A stretch of 64,000 nt of DNA from Marinifilum fragile JCM 15579. GTDB lineage: Bacteria > Bacteroidota > Bacteroidia > Bacteroidales > Marinifilaceae. The position numbers and the translations under genes were made by a program. The number at the start of each line of letters is the position of its first letter. Positions within the stretch are counted from its first letter, which is position 1. The DNA is taken from positions 62,001 to 126,000 of the forward strand of contig NZ_BAZX01000009.1 in NCBI RefSeq assembly GCF_001310955.1, given 5' to 3'. This document shows positions 38,227 to 49,302 of the stretch, one piece after another. The notes under the pieces were generated by a model. It saw only the letters and a list, made by a program, of their open reading frames with translations, ran no database searches and had not been told where the DNA came from.

Positions 38227-38676
38227 ATGTCAAATACATTGAGTAAATATTTAAATATTCTTACCTATGTAATGATTGGTCTAACAGCTATTTTTGTGAT
38301 CATGTTTTACTTAGGTGGAGAAATCCCAAACCAAGCACACACAACTCCAGTTTACACTGACCTTTTGATCAACTGGGCTAAAGTATTGTTTTTTGCATCT
38401 GCTGCATTATCAATTCTATTCCCAATCATTCAGATCGTTGTTAACCCTAAAGGAGCTCTTAAAGGTTTGATGGGATTAGTAGTACTTGGATTAGTAGTCC
38501 TTGTATCATACAGCATGTCAGACGCTACTTTGTTAGACCTTCCAGGTTATACAGGTACTGACAACAACCCTGCTTCACTTCAATTTGCTGATACAGTACT
38601 TTACACTATGTATATCCTAGGTATAGGAACTGTAGCATCAATTGTAGTTACTGAAATTATTAGAAGATTACGTTAA
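38227..38676 (+). CDS. membrane protein of the ExbB/ExbD operon, unknown function
   Basis: 149 residues with four hydrophobic helices (about 10-30, 50-70, 77-98, 125-145). No catalytic motif or known domain is visible. It lies nine bases after exbB and 44 before exbD. Similar proteins sit at this place in other Bacteroidota clusters, so it is probably a fixed component or chaperone of the complex. That is inference from position. Confidence 0.75.
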   Translation: MSNTLSKYLNILTYVMIGLTAIFVIMFYLGGEIPNQAHTTPVYTDLLINWAKVLFFASAALSILFPIIQIVVNPKGALKGLMGLVVLGLVVLVSYSMSDATLLDLPGYTGTDNNPASLQFADTVLYTMYILGIGTVASIVVTEIIRRLR

Positions 38677-38720
38677 GAATATGATCCGAGTTTACGGATT
38701 CGGATCGCAATACCTTTATT

Positions 38721-39299
38721 ATGGCAAGAAAAACACCAGAGATTAACTCAAGTTCGATGGCCGATATTGCATTCTTGTTGCTGATTTTCTTCTTGGTTTC
38801 GACTACTATGGATGTGGATACTGGTATCTATAAAAAATTACCTCCTATTCCAGAAGATCAAACTAATGATGAAGAAGTTAAGGTGAAAAAACGTAATGTT
38901 TTAGCGATATTGGTAAACCGTAACGATGAGTTGTTGGTGAATGGTGAACTTTTGGATATCTCGCAGTTGCGTGAGAAAACCAAAGAGTTTATCCTGAATC
39001 CAAACAACAGTGAAGACCTTCCTGAAAAACAAGTTAAAACAATTCCATATTTTGGAGATGTTATGGTTTCGAAAGGATTGGTTTCATTGCAGAACGACCG
39101 CGGTACGAGTTACGAAATGTATATTAGAGTACAGGATGAGCTTGCAATTGCTGCTCGTGAATTAAAAGACGAAAAAGCAATGTCTAAATGGGGAAAAGTA
39201 TACAGTGAATTGGATGATGAACAACAAGAAGCTGTAAAAAAATATGTCCCTATGGCAATATCCGAGGCTGAACCTAAAAACGTAGGAGGGAAAAGATAA
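38721..39299 (+). CDS. exbD: ExbD/TolR-family protein, first copy
   Basis: 192 residues with one N-terminal transmembrane helix carrying the essential aspartate (SSMADIAFLLLIFFLVSTTM, Asp near residue 15) and a long periplasmic part. An insert after the typical strand-helix unit (about residues 98-150, EKQVKTIPYFGDVMVSKG...) makes it longer than classical ExbD of about 140 residues. Its stop overlaps the next start by one base. Confidence 0.92.
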   Translation: MARKTPEINSSSMADIAFLLLIFFLVSTTMDVDTGIYKKLPPIPEDQTNDEEVKVKKRNVLAILVNRNDELLVNGELLDISQLREKTKEFILNPNNSEDLPEKQVKTIPYFGDVMVSKGLVSLQNDRGTSYEMYIRVQDELAIAARELKDEKAMSKWGKVYSELDDEQQEAVKKYVPMAISEAEPKNVGGKR

Positions 39300-39772
39300 T
39301 GTCAAAATTTAGAAAAGAAGGAGGCAAAGAACTTCCAGAAATTTCAACAGCGTCACTTCCTGATATTGTATTTATGCTTCTATTCTTCTTCATGGTATCA
39401 ACTACCATGCGTGATGTAGAATTGAACGTAAGCTATGTACAGCCACAAGCTAAGGAATTGACAAAGCTTGAGAAAAAGGACTTGGTAAGCAACATCCATG
39501 TGGGTGTTCCTTTAAGAAAGTATCAAAAGACTTTTGGTACCGAATCAAGAATCCAATTGAACGATCAGTTTGCAACTGTTGATGATATTCAATCTTTCAT
39601 TGCATCAGAAAGAGAAGCAAGAAAAGAAGAATTACGTAACAAGTTGACAACCTCTCTAAAAGTTGACAGATACACAAAAATGGGTATCATTGTTGACATT
39701 AAACAAGAGTTAAGAAAAGCAAGTGCTTTGAAGCTGAACTATTCAGCTCTTCAAGGTGCTGATGAAAAATAA
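39299..39772 (+). CDS. exbD: ExbD/TolR-family protein, second copy
   Basis: 157 residues, again one N-terminal helix with the proton-path aspartate (TASLPDIVFMLLFFFMVSTTM) followed by a periplasmic domain. It is clearly paralogous to the gene just upstream but lacks its long insert. The two would form a mixed dimer in an ExbB5-ExbD2-like motor. The operon ends at a strong terminator. Confidence 0.92.
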   Translation: MSKFRKEGGKELPEISTASLPDIVFMLLFFFMVSTTMRDVELNVSYVQPQAKELTKLEKKDLVSNIHVGVPLRKYQKTFGTESRIQLNDQFATVDDIQSFIASEREARKEELRNKLTTSLKVDRYTKMGIIVDIKQELRKASALKLNYSALQGADEK

Positions 39773-39793
39773 AATTTTTCGCGCTTAAAATAT

Positions 39794-39821
39794 AAAAGGA
39801 GTCCATTAGGACTCCTTTTTT
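39794..39821 (+). terminator. terminator of the exbB-exbD operon
   Basis: AAAAGGAGTCC/GGACTCCTTTT stem, four-base loop, T run. Confidence 0.9.
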
Positions 39822-39835
39822 ATGAAATTAATTTC

Positions 39836-39866
39836 ATAAAAAAAGCTTGGAAATACATCCAAGCTT
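39836..39866 (-). terminator. terminator of the tRNA-Arg gene
   Basis: AAGCTTGG/CCAAGCTT stem, eight-base loop, followed on the minus strand by a run of seven T; it lies just beyond the tRNA 3' end. Confidence 0.8.
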
Positions 39867-39870
39867 ATTG

Positions 39871-39944
39871 TGACCCGTACAGGATTCAAACCTGTGACCT
39901 TCAGAACCGGAATCTGATGTTCTATTCAGCTAAACTAACGGGCC
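39871..39944 (-). tRNA. tRNA-Arg (anticodon CCG)
   Basis: The minus strand folds into a full cloverleaf. Acceptor GGCCCGT/ACGGGTC (one G-T pair) with discriminator A; D arm GTTTAGCTGAATAGAAC; anticodon stem TCAGA/TCTGA with loop TTCCGGT, anticodon CCG (reads CGG); T arm ACAGG/CCTGT with TTTGAAT. The 3' CCA is not encoded. It reads toward its own terminator. Confidence 0.95.
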
Positions 39945-40103
39945 AATGTGTGCACAAATTTAAAAAATTATTTTGTTCTCCTTTCCTACTCTAACATTCA
40001 ATCTATAATTGATTTTCATCAACTCTTCTAAAGCTCTATTAACCAATTTTTAATAATAACATCAGTTCACTCAAAAACAGCTCTTTTATTTCTAAACTTT
40101 TAC

Positions 40104-40111
40104 TAATTTTG
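40104..40111 (+). promoter_or_regulatory. candidate -7 box for leuS
   Basis: TAATTTTG matches TAnnTTTG, 45 bases before the leuS ATG. No TTG at the expected upstream spacing. Confidence 0.45.
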
Positions 40112-40156
40112 CGGACTGAATACATTGAAATAACCATATTTTATCAAAATATTACA

Positions 40157-42916
40157 ATGGAGTACACATTTAAAGAAATAGAACAAAAATGGCAGAAATA
40201 CTGGAGCGACAATAAAACCTACAAGGTTGATGTCGATGCAGACAAGCCAAAATTTTACGTGCTTGATATGTTCCCATACCCATCTGGAGCTGGATTACAT
40301 GTTGGTCACCCACTAGGTTACATTGCGTCTGATATCTATTCTCGTTATAAAACCCTCAAAGGTTTTAATGTACTCCACCCAATGGGATACGATGCTTACG
40401 GATTACCTGCAGAACAATATGCAATTCAAACAGGCCAACACCCAGCAATTACCACTGAGCAAAACATTACACGTTATAGAGAACAATTGGACAAAATTGG
40501 ATTCTCTTTCGATTGGGACAGAGAAGTTCGCACTTGTGATCCTGAATATTACAAATGGACACAATGGGCATTCATTCAAATGTTCAACCACTATTTCGAT
40601 AACGAAACAGAAAAAGCTCAACCAATTTCAGCTTTGGTAGAAAAATTCGAGGCTGAAGGAAATGCAAATGTTAATGCTGCTTGTTCTGAAACTGAAACAT
40701 TCACAGCGGAAGAATGGAAATCTTTATCAAATACAGCACAACAAGAAATTCTTTTGAATTATCGTTTGGCTTACCTTGCAGATACCATGGTAAACTGGTG
40801 TCCTGAATTGGGAACGGTTTTAGCCAATGATGAAGTAAAAGATGGTTTATCTGAACGTGGAGGACATCCTGTCGTGCAAAAGAAAATGCGTCAGTGGTCA
40901 CTTCGTGTGTCGGCATACGCTAAAAGATTATTGGATGGCCTTGACAATTTGGAATGGACTGATTCTTTGAAAGAAATTCAAAAGAACTGGATTGGACGTT
41001 CCGTTGGTGCAGAGGTAAATTTTGGAGTGAAAGGTTCTGATATCAAAATGGAAATCTTTACCACTCGTCCTGACACTATTTTTGGAGTTACTTTTATGGT
41101 TTTGGCTCCTGAAAGTGAATTAGTCGATTCTTTAACTACTCCAGAATGTAAAGAAAAGATTGATGCATATATTGAAGCTACCAAGAAAAGAACAGAAAGA
41201 GAACGTTTGGCTGATGTTAAGACTGTAAGCGGAGAATTTACAGGAGCATATGCAATCCACCCATTTACAGGTGAAGAAATTCCAATTTGGGTAAGTGATT
41301 ACGTTTTGGCTGGATATGGAACAGGTGCAATTATGGCCGTTCCGGCACATGATAGTAGAGATTATGCTTTCGCTAAAAAATTCGATTTACCAATTATTCA
41401 GGTTGTTTCTGGCGGTGACATTTCTGAGGAATCATATGATGCTAAAGAGGGCCAATCAATGAACTCTGATTTCCTGAACGGATTAGATGTTAAGGATGCT
41501 ATTGTTAGAGCAAATGAAGAAGTTGAAGTAAGAGGCTTAGGTAAGAAAAAAATCAACTATAGATTGAGAGATGCAATTTTCTCTCGTCAGAGATATTGGG
41601 GAGAACCATTCCCAGTGTATTTCAAAGAAAACATGCCATACATGATGGAGTTGGATCAGTTACCTTTGGAATTGCCTGAGATTGACAAATACTTGCCAAC
41701 CGAAAACGGTGAACCACCATTGGGACGTGCAAAAAATTGGACAACAGCAGATGGTCACCCAATCGAATTAAACACTATGCCTGGATTTGCTGGATCATCA
41801 GCATATTATCTGCGTTATATGGATCCACGCAACAACGATGCATTGGTTTCTAAAGAAGCTAATGAGTACTGGCAAGATGTTGACTTGTACATTGGTGGTA
41901 CCGAGCATGCAACTGGTCACTTGATTTATTCTCGTTTCTGGAACAAATTCTTATTCGATATTAACGAAGTTTGTAAGGATGAGCCTTTCAAGAAATTGAT
42001 TAACCAAGGGATGATCCAAGGTCGTTCAAACTTTGTTTACAGAGTAAAAAATACCAACAAGTTCGTTTCTTTTGGACTGAGAAAAGAGTACGACACTACC
42101 GCTATTCACGTAGACGTAAACATCGTGAAGAATGATGTATTGGATACAGAAGCTTTTAAGGCATGGAGACCTGAATTTAATAATGCAGAATTCATTCTTG
42201 AAGATAACAAATACGTTTGTGGTTGGGCTGTTGAAAAAATGTCGAAGTCGATGTTCAACGTCGTGAATCCAGATGTGATTGTAGAAGAATATGGTGCTGA
42301 TACGCTTCGTCTGTACGAAATGTTCCTTGGACCATTGGAAGCTCACAAACCATGGGATACTAATGGTATTGATGGAGTTCATAAATTCTTAAAGAAACTT
42401 TGGAGATTATTCTACAATGGAGAAAACTTTGAAGTTTCTGAGGTAGAACCTACAAAAGATGAGTTGAAAGTTCTTCATAAAACCATTAAGAAAATTCAGG
42501 ATGATATTGAGAGATTTTCTTTCAATACATCAATTTCTGCTTTCATGATTTGTGTGAACGAATTAAGTAGCTTAAAGTGTAACAATAAGGCAATATTAGA
42601 AGATTTCTTAAGACTTCTTGCTCCTTTTGCTCCGCACATCTCTGAAGAATTATGGAACAAGTGTGGTAATAACGAAAGTATAACCAAAGCAAGTTTCCCT
42701 GAATTCAACGAAAGTTTTATTGCTGAAGATACTCACTCATACCCAGTATCATTTAATGGTAAGATGAGATTTAAGTTAGAGTTATCATTAAATCTGAGCA
42801 AGGATGAGATTGAACAGGAAGTTCTGAATTGCGAACAATCTCAAAAATGGATAGATGGTAAAACACCTAAAAAGGTAATTATTGTTCCTAAAAAGATAAT
42901 CAACATAGTAGTTTAA
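40157..42916 (+). CDS. leuS: leucyl-tRNA synthetase
   Basis: A 919-residue class I synthetase. The signature HVGH ([16 protein letters not shown] near residue 40), the editing domain with [18 protein letters not shown] and [10 protein letters not shown], the KMSKS loop ([15 protein letters not shown] near 695) and the C-terminal anticodon-binding helices ([14 protein letters not shown]) are all present. The ATG at 40157 ([16 protein letters not shown]) matches the family; the upstream in-frame TTG at 40109 would lie on the promoter. Confidence 0.98.
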   Translation: MEYTFKEIEQKWQKYWSDNKTYKVDVDADKPKFYVLDMFPYPSGAGLHVGHPLGYIASDIYSRYKTLKGFNVLHPMGYDAYGLPAEQYAIQTGQHPAITTEQNITRYREQLDKIGFSFDWDREVRTCDPEYYKWTQWAFIQMFNHYFDNETEKAQPISALVEKFEAEGNANVNAACSETETFTAEEWKSLSNTAQQEILLNYRLAYLADTMVNWCPELGTVLANDEVKDGLSERGGHPVVQKKMRQWSLRVSAYAKRLLDGLDNLEWTDSLKEIQKNWIGRSVGAEVNFGVKGSDIKMEIFTTRPDTIFGVTFMVLAPESELVDSLTTPECKEKIDAYIEATKKRTERERLADVKTVSGEFTGAYAIHPFTGEEIPIWVSDYVLAGYGTGAIMAVPAHDSRDYAFAKKFDLPIIQVVSGGDISEESYDAKEGQSMNSDFLNGLDVKDAIVRANEEVEVRGLGKKKINYRLRDAIFSRQRYWGEPFPVYFKENMPYMMELDQLPLELPEIDKYLPTENGEPPLGRAKNWTTADGHPIELNTMPGFAGSSAYYLRYMDPRNNDALVSKEANEYWQDVDLYIGGTEHATGHLIYSRFWNKFLFDINEVCKDEPFKKLINQGMIQGRSNFVYRVKNTNKFVSFGLRKEYDTTAIHVDVNIVKNDVLDTEAFKAWRPEFNNAEFILEDNKYVCGWAVEKMSKSMFNVVNPDVIVEEYGADTLRLYEMFLGPLEAHKPWDTNGIDGVHKFLKKLWRLFYNGENFEVSEVEPTKDELKVLHKTIKKIQDDIERFSFNTSISAFMICVNELSSLKCNNKAILEDFLRLLAPFAPHISEELWNKCGNNESITKASFPEFNESFIAEDTHSYPVSFNGKMRFKLELSLNLSKDEIEQEVLNCEQSQKWIDGKTPKKVIIVPKKIINIVV

Positions 42917-42946
42917 AGTAGAAAACAATAAGCAAAATTTATAATC

Positions 42947-42980
42947 AGGCTTCGTTTTTCAAATAAACGGAGCCTTTTTC
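42947..42980 (+). terminator. terminator of leuS
   Basis: AGGCTTCGTTT/AAACGGAGCCT (one G-T pair), seven-base loop, then TTTTT. Confidence 0.85.
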
Positions 42981-43007
42981 TTCACATTGAATTATTTTTA
43001 AATTAGA

Positions 43008-43867
43008 ATGAAATTCTCTATTAAAGAATTAAAATCATATGCTATTATTACACTTGGGTTGTGTGTTTATAGCTTTGGATGGACTGCATTTTTGATTCCT
43101 TCAGAAATTGTAGCAGGTGGTGCTGGTGGTATTGGAACCCTTATTTATTACGCTTCCGGAGAAACTATTCCCGTTGGTACTCATATCTTGTAATCAATGT
43201 TTTTTTGATTTTAATTGCTCTACGTGTACTGGGTAGTAAGTTCGGAATAAAAACCATATTTGGGATTGTTGTAGGTTCCATTTTATTAACACTACAACAA
43301 AGAATTTTTTCAGAACCTTTAGTGGATGACAAATTTATGGCAACTATTATTGGTGGTATTTTAGGCGGAGCAGGTATTGGAATCACTTTTACACAGGGAG
43401 GAAGTACAGGAGGAACTGACATTATCGCCATGATGATTAACAAATATTACAATATAAGTCCTGGCAGAATTATTCTCTATCTGGATATTTTTATCATCGC
43501 ATCTTCTTATTTTCTTTTTAAAGATATCTCAACCATTGTATATGGATACGTTGTAATGGGAGTTGCAGCCTATGCTATTGATATGGTTATATCCGGAGCA
43601 AAACAATCTGCTCAATTATTCATCATATCGCCTTATCATGAAGAAATTGCACAGAGAATTGGCACAGAAACCGGGAGAGGAATTTCTATGATACACAGCA
43701 CAGGTTGGTATTCAAAAGAAGAAAGCAGAATGTTAATGATTGTAGTTCGTAAACATGAAACACAACGTATTTTCAAATTAATTAAAGAAATCGACTCGGA
43801 AGCTTTTATTTCAATGGCTTCGGTAATGGGAGTTTATGGCTTAGGCTTTGAAGAAATTAGAGCTTAA
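43008..43867 (+). pseudogene. YitT-family membrane protein, interrupted by a frameshift
   Basis: The first 61 codons (MKFSIKELKSYAIITLGLCVYSFG...IPVGTHIL) stop at 43193. The family sequence continues in the next frame from 43181 (YLVINVFLILIALRVLGSKFG) through five hydrophobic helices to a DUF2179 cytoplasmic domain (GRGISMIHSTGWYSKEESRMLM...). Alignment to the paralogue just downstream places a missing base at 43178-43182: restoring ACTTCA gives VGTSYLVINV, against VGYSVFLINT there. The restored protein is about 287 residues, equal to the neighbour. YitT proteins are integral membrane proteins of unknown transport role. Confidence 0.9.
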
Positions 43868-43879
43868 AACTATTATACA

Positions 43880-44746
43880 ATGAGCAAACAGAAATCAAAC
43901 TTATCAGAAAATATTCGTTCCTACCTGATTATTACAATTGGTTTATTTATTGGTTCAATAGCATGGACTGGTTTTATAATTCCTGCAGGAATTGTAGGTT
44001 CAGGTGTAAGTGGAATTGCAACCATGATTTATTTCGTAAGCGGAATAAAAGTAGGTTACAGTGTATTTTTAATCAATACAGTTTTCCTGCTTGTGTCCTT
44101 ACGTATACTTGGCTTCTCTTTTGGAATTAAAACATTATATGGCATTACCGTCATTTCTTTTTTCCTTTGGTTATTTCAATCCATTATTACTGAACCTTTG
44201 GTTTCAGATCGATTTATGTGCTCAATTATAGGTGGTATTATGGCTGGTGCAGGTGCAGGAATGATCCTTTCCAGAGGGGGAAGTACCGGTGGAACTGACA
44301 TTCTTGCCATGATAATCAACAAGTACAAAAATTATAGTCCAGGACAACTTCTTCTAACAATTGATGTGGTAATAATCTCTTCATCGTATTTTTTAGAAAA
44401 TTCCATTGAACAGGTGGTATACGGATTTGTAACAATGGGCGTAAGTGCTTATGTAGTCGATATGATTATTGAAGGAAGTAAGCAGTCTGTTCAAATTATA
44501 ATTTTCACACAAAAACCTGAATTAATTCGAAAAGAAGTAATTCATAATTTAGATCAAGGACTTACAGTAATAAATGCTACAGGAGGTTACAGTAACCAAG
44601 ATGTTAAAATTCTGATGGTATTGGCAAAAAAACGCGATTCGCAGACCATTTTAAAAATGATAAAGCATGTAGATCCTGATGCATTCATATCTATGGGTAG
44701 TGTAATGGGTGTTTACGGTCAAGGTTTCGACAAAATCAAATCCTAA
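43880..44746 (+). CDS. YitT-family membrane protein
   Basis: A 288-residue intact paralogue of the gene upstream. N-terminal helices (RSYLIITIGLFIGSIAWTGFIIPAGIVGSGVSG), a conserved glycine-rich loop (LSRGGSTGGTDILAMIINKYKN near 133), and the cytoplasmic DUF2179 domain (HNLDQGLTVINATGGYSNQDVKILMVLAKK) ending DPDAFISMGSVMGVYGQGF. It lies 12 bases after its partner, so they are probably co-transcribed and may form a heteromeric complex. Function unknown. Confidence 0.9.
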   Translation: MSKQKSNLSENIRSYLIITIGLFIGSIAWTGFIIPAGIVGSGVSGIATMIYFVSGIKVGYSVFLINTVFLLVSLRILGFSFGIKTLYGITVISFFLWLFQSIITEPLVSDRFMCSIIGGIMAGAGAGMILSRGGSTGGTDILAMIINKYKNYSPGQLLLTIDVVIISSSYFLENSIEQVVYGFVTMGVSAYVVDMIIEGSKQSVQIIIFTQKPELIRKEVIHNLDQGLTVINATGGYSNQDVKILMVLAKKRDSQTILKMIKHVDPDAFISMGSVMGVYGQGFDKIKS

Positions 44747-44842
44747 AACTTAAAAAAGCTTAAATCATGTAATCTCTGTCCTTTCATGTTGTATGACTAT
44801 AAAAACAGTTATACCTTTAGGCTCAAATTCAAAATTTCCGAA

Positions 44843-46156
44843 ATGAAAAAGTTCTTCAACTATAAAACTCTCATTATTGCAACGCTTATTTTAATAGGCC
44901 TATTACTTTTAAAAAAATTTAAATCAGATGTACCTGAAGAAGTAAAAAGTAATAATCATGAGATGATTGATTCCACGCAATTGGTACCAATCAATATAAA
45001 ATACGGATTTGCAATTGATGATTTTGATGTTGAAGAAAGCAAGGTTAAGAAAAATCAGAGTTTGTCTACAATATTAAGACAATACGATGTTTCGTATGCA
45101 GCAATCGATAAAATTGCAAAAAAAGCCAAAAATGTTTTTAATGTAAGAAGAATAAAATCGGGACAAGAATATTCTGTTTTGTTCTCAAAAGACAGCGTAA
45201 GAACTCCAGAATATTTTGTATACGAGAACACACCAGTAGAGTATATTGTATTTGATTTACGTGATACTTTGCATGTATACAAAGGGGAAAAAGAGATCAT
45301 TTATAAGCGTAAGCAAATTAAAGGAACCATTGAGAGTTCCCTTTGGAATGCTATGGTGGAAGCTCAAGCTGATCCTATTTTATCCATCGAATTATCTGAA
45401 ATTTATGCCTGGACTATAGATTTCTTTGGTATAGGTAAAGGCGATGAATTCAATATCATTTATGAAGAAGCTTTTGTAGGTGATGAATCAATACATGATA
45501 TCAAAGTACTAGCTGCCAATTTTATTCATCACAAATCAGATAATTATGCATTTGCCTTTAAAGAAGGAGAAAAAAATGGTTTTTTTGATGAAGAAGGAAA
45601 AAGCTTGCAGAAAGCATTCTTAAAAGCTCCTTTGCGTTTTTCAAGAATCAGCTCAAGGTTTTCTAACCGCAGATACCATCCTGTACTAAAAAGATATAGA
45701 GCCCATCATGGCGTTGATTATGCAGCTCCAACAGGAACTCCTGTTCACAGTATTGGCGACGGTGTAATTATTAAAAAAGGTTATCAGAAAAATGGTGGCG
45801 GAAGATATTTAAAAATCAAACACAACAGTGTATACACCACAACCTATATGCATTTATCCAGATTTGCCAAAGGAATGAATTCAGGGGTTAGGGTAAAACA
45901 GGGGCAAACCATCGCATATGTTGGTTCTTCCGGATTATCAACAGGACCACATCTCGATTTCAGAGTTTTCAAAAATGGCAGTCCAATTAATCCATTAAAA
46001 ATGAAATCTCCTCCTGTAGCTCCTGTTAAGACAGAGAATAGAGCTCAATTTGAAATCCTTAAAAACAAATTGATGAAAGAATTAAATGGTTTAGATAGTA
46101 TTCCGGAGCCATCAATACCAGATTCTTTAAACAATACTCTGTCTCTCAATAAGTAA
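44843..46156 (+). CDS. M23-family (LytM) peptidase-like protein, membrane-anchored
   Basis: About 437 residues: an N-terminal membrane anchor (LIIATLILIGLLLL), a LysM/opacity-associated-like region with KSGQEYSVLFSKDS, and a C-terminal LytM domain near residue 280-380. The first zinc motif is normal (YRAHHGVDYAAPTG), but the last reads GPHLDFRVF where active M23 enzymes have HLHFE, so one zinc-binding histidine is replaced by Asp. It may be a non-catalytic activator of a cell-wall amidase. The ATG at 44843 gives a proper anchor; the frame opens earlier at 44786. Confidence 0.85.
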   Translation: MKKFFNYKTLIIATLILIGLLLLKKFKSDVPEEVKSNNHEMIDSTQLVPINIKYGFAIDDFDVEESKVKKNQSLSTILRQYDVSYAAIDKIAKKAKNVFNVRRIKSGQEYSVLFSKDSVRTPEYFVYENTPVEYIVFDLRDTLHVYKGEKEIIYKRKQIKGTIESSLWNAMVEAQADPILSIELSEIYAWTIDFFGIGKGDEFNIIYEEAFVGDESIHDIKVLAANFIHHKSDNYAFAFKEGEKNGFFDEEGKSLQKAFLKAPLRFSRISSRFSNRRYHPVLKRYRAHHGVDYAAPTGTPVHSIGDGVIIKKGYQKNGGGRYLKIKHNSVYTTTYMHLSRFAKGMNSGVRVKQGQTIAYVGSSGLSTGPHLDFRVFKNGSPINPLKMKSPPVAPVKTENRAQFEILKNKLMKELNGLDSIPEPSIPDSLNNTLSLNK

Positions 46157-46166
46157 AAGACAGTTT

Positions 46167-46210
46167 AAAAATAATAGAGCAATTACTTTAAAGTAATTGC
46201 TCTATTATTT
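46167..46210. terminator. 44-base perfect palindrome, bidirectional terminator
   Basis: AAAATAATAGAGCAATTACTTT followed directly by its exact reverse complement, with no loop. The A and T ends give T tracts in both directions. It lies between the converging M23 and purN genes and contains the last codons and the stop codon of purN. Confidence 0.85.
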
Positions 46211-46748
46211 TAGGGAAATGTTCATATTCTAATTTGTGAACTTTATTTGCAACATCCTCAGCAGTATCATTAGGTTCTACCGAACACTTGGCCTGAAACA
46301 CAATTTCACCTTCATCATATTTCTCACTTACCATATGTATGGTAATTCCTGATTCTGTTTCCTGATTTTCAACCACCGATTCGTGAACATTCATACCATA
46401 CATCCCTTTTCCTCCATATTTTGGCAATAAAGCTGGATGAATATTTACGATTCTATCCGGAAATTCCCGCAACAAATTAGCTGGTATCAGCCATAAAAAA
46501 CCAGCCAATACTATAAAATCAACTTTCTTTTCTTTTAAATAATCCACCACTTTTGATGTATCTTTAAAGTCTGATCTTGAAAAAACTAAAGAAGGAAGTT
46601 TTAACTTTTCTGCTCGATTTAGGACAAAAGCATTAGGATTATTTGTGAGAACGCAAGCAATCTCAACATTTGAATTATTTTTAAAATGCATTGCTATATT
46701 TTCGACATTAGTGCCTGAACCTGAAGCAAATAAGGCAATTCTTTTCAT
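46188..46748 (-). CDS. purN: phosphoribosylglycinamide formyltransferase
   Basis: A 186-residue enzyme that adds the formyl group from 10-formyltetrahydrofolate to GAR in purine synthesis. Motifs: FASGSGTNVENIAMHF (N-terminal phosphate loop), VLAGFLWLIPANLLREFPDRIVNIHPALLPKYGGKGMYGMNVHE with the catalytic Asn-His, and the aspartate in SEKYDEGEIVFQ. The C-terminal codons are part of the palindromic terminator. Length is normal for the short form. Confidence 0.95.
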   Translation of the reverse strand: MKRIALFASGSGTNVENIAMHFKNNSNVEIACVLTNNPNAFVLNRAEKLKLPSLVFSRSDFKDTSKVVDYLKEKKVDFIVLAGFLWLIPANLLREFPDRIVNIHPALLPKYGGKGMYGMNVHESVVENQETESGITIHMVSEKYDEGEIVFQAKCSVEPNDTAEDVANKVHKLEYEHFPKIIEQLL

Positions 46749-46863
46749 GATGAATTTGTTGTTTAAATGGTATGCTCAAAGGTATATAAAAGCCATTGGA
46801 TGTAAAATAATTTCGCTAGAAAAGGAAAAAGAATTACATTTGTCCCCAACTTTGTGAAAAAGA

Positions 46864-46895
46864 TTTGAATTTTTTCAAGTAAATTTATTTCTTTG
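46864..46895 (+). promoter_or_regulatory. promoter of acpP
   Basis: TTTG (46864-46867), 20 bases, TTTCTTTG (46888-46895): one mismatch from TAnnTTTG, 50 bases before the start codon. Confidence 0.5.
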
Positions 46896-46945
46896 CACAG
46901 TTGAAAATTAATTAGTTTAATATTAATCATTTAAAATTTAAAGTT

Positions 46946-47182
46946 ATGTCTGATATTGCATCTAGAGTAAAAGCTATCATTGTTGATAAGTTGGGTGTAG
47001 ACGAAACTGAAGTAACTCCAGAAGCTAGCTTCACTAACGATCTAGGAGCTGACTCATTGGATACAGTTGAGCTAATCATGGAATTCGAAAAAGAGTTTAA
47101 CATCGCTATTCCAGATGATCAAGCAGAAAACATCGGTACAGTAGGTGACGCTGTTTCTTACATCGAAGAAAACGCTAAGTAA
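46946..47182 (+). CDS. acpP: acyl carrier protein
   Basis: 78 residues, acidic, with the phosphopantetheine serine in [18 protein letters not shown] near residue 39. It carries growing acyl chains in type II fatty-acid synthesis. It heads an operon with fabF (21 bases later) and rnc, a common arrangement. Confidence 0.97.
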   Translation: MSDIASRVKAIIVDKLGVDETEVTPEASFTNDLGADSLDTVELIMEFEKEFNIAIPDDQAENIGTVGDAVSYIEENAK

Positions 47183-47203
47183 TTATTAACCAGACCCTTT
47201 TTT

Positions 47204-48457
<1,254 letters not shown>

Positions 48458-48460
48458 TTT

Positions 48461-49201
48461 GTGATTAAGTCTATTATTCAATCCATAAAACTTTTTTTCT
48501 TTCCAAGGAGGGAGTTTTATGGATTGTTATTTGATTTTCTAGGGTTTTATCCTAACAAACCCGACCTGTATGAATTGGCTTTCATACACAAATCGGCCAG
48601 TATCCCTAAGGATGGCTTCAACATGAATAATGAACGTCTGGAATATCTGGGCGATGCAATTCTTGGTGCCGTAATCGCCGATATTCTTTATAAATATTTC
48701 CCCAACAAAGACGAAGGTTTTCTTACTCAAATTCGTTCTAAAATTGTTAGCCGGGAATCGCTTAACAAGCTAGCTCTAAAAATTGGCTTGGACAATCATG
48801 TAATATCCAATGTAAATATGAATAACAATAAACATATTTATGGAGATGCATTCGAGGCCTTAATTGGTGCAATTTATCTTGACCAGGGATACCTTAAAAC
48901 CCGTACTTTTATCGAAGATAAGATCTTCAAAAAATATATCAATTTGGAAGAGGTTGTAACTGTAGAAACCAACTTTAAGAGCAAATTGATTGAATGGGCT
49001 CAAAAGAACAAAAAAGATGTCTACTTCGACACACAAGAAGACGGTGTTGATAAAACATTACGCTTGCCTTTATTTATTTCTGAAGTTGAAGTTGAAGAGG
49101 TTAAAATGGGTAAAGGCATTGGGACTTCTAAGAAAGAAGCTCAGCAAAAAGCAGCCCGCGAAGCTTTAAAGAGAATCAACCAGAAAGAGTTGGCATCCTA
49201 A
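48461..49201 (+). CDS. rnc: ribonuclease III
   Basis: A 246-residue double-strand-specific endoribonuclease for rRNA and mRNA processing. The signature NERLEYLGDAILGAVIADIL near residue 57 holds the metal-binding Glu and Asp; a second acidic motif GDAFEALIGAIYLDQGY follows near 129; the C-terminal dsRBD contains GIGTSKKEAQQKAAREAL. It starts with GTG three bases after the fabF stop, so it is probably translated by coupling to fabF. Confidence 0.95.
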   Translation: MIKSIIQSIKLFFFPRREFYGLLFDFLGFYPNKPDLYELAFIHKSASIPKDGFNMNNERLEYLGDAILGAVIADILYKYFPNKDEGFLTQIRSKIVSRESLNKLALKIGLDNHVISNVNMNNNKHIYGDAFEALIGAIYLDQGYLKTRTFIEDKIFKKYINLEEVVTVETNFKSKLIEWAQKNKKDVYFDTQEDGVDKTLRLPLFISEVEVEEVKMGKGIGTSKKEAQQKAAREALKRINQKELAS

Positions 49202-49302
49202 TTCTATCTATCTTTTGTATTGTTGATGTTTTTCAGGTTTAAGTTGACCTGACAAGACTTGCTATGTAGAATTGTAAGATTCTTTTGGTGAACTATAGGT
49301 AC

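Noticed and set aside
40036..40062. Sequence CTATTAACCAATTTTTAAT upstream of leuS as another copy of the small-RNA motif
   Set aside because: Short AT-rich similarity without any hairpin or promoter near it.
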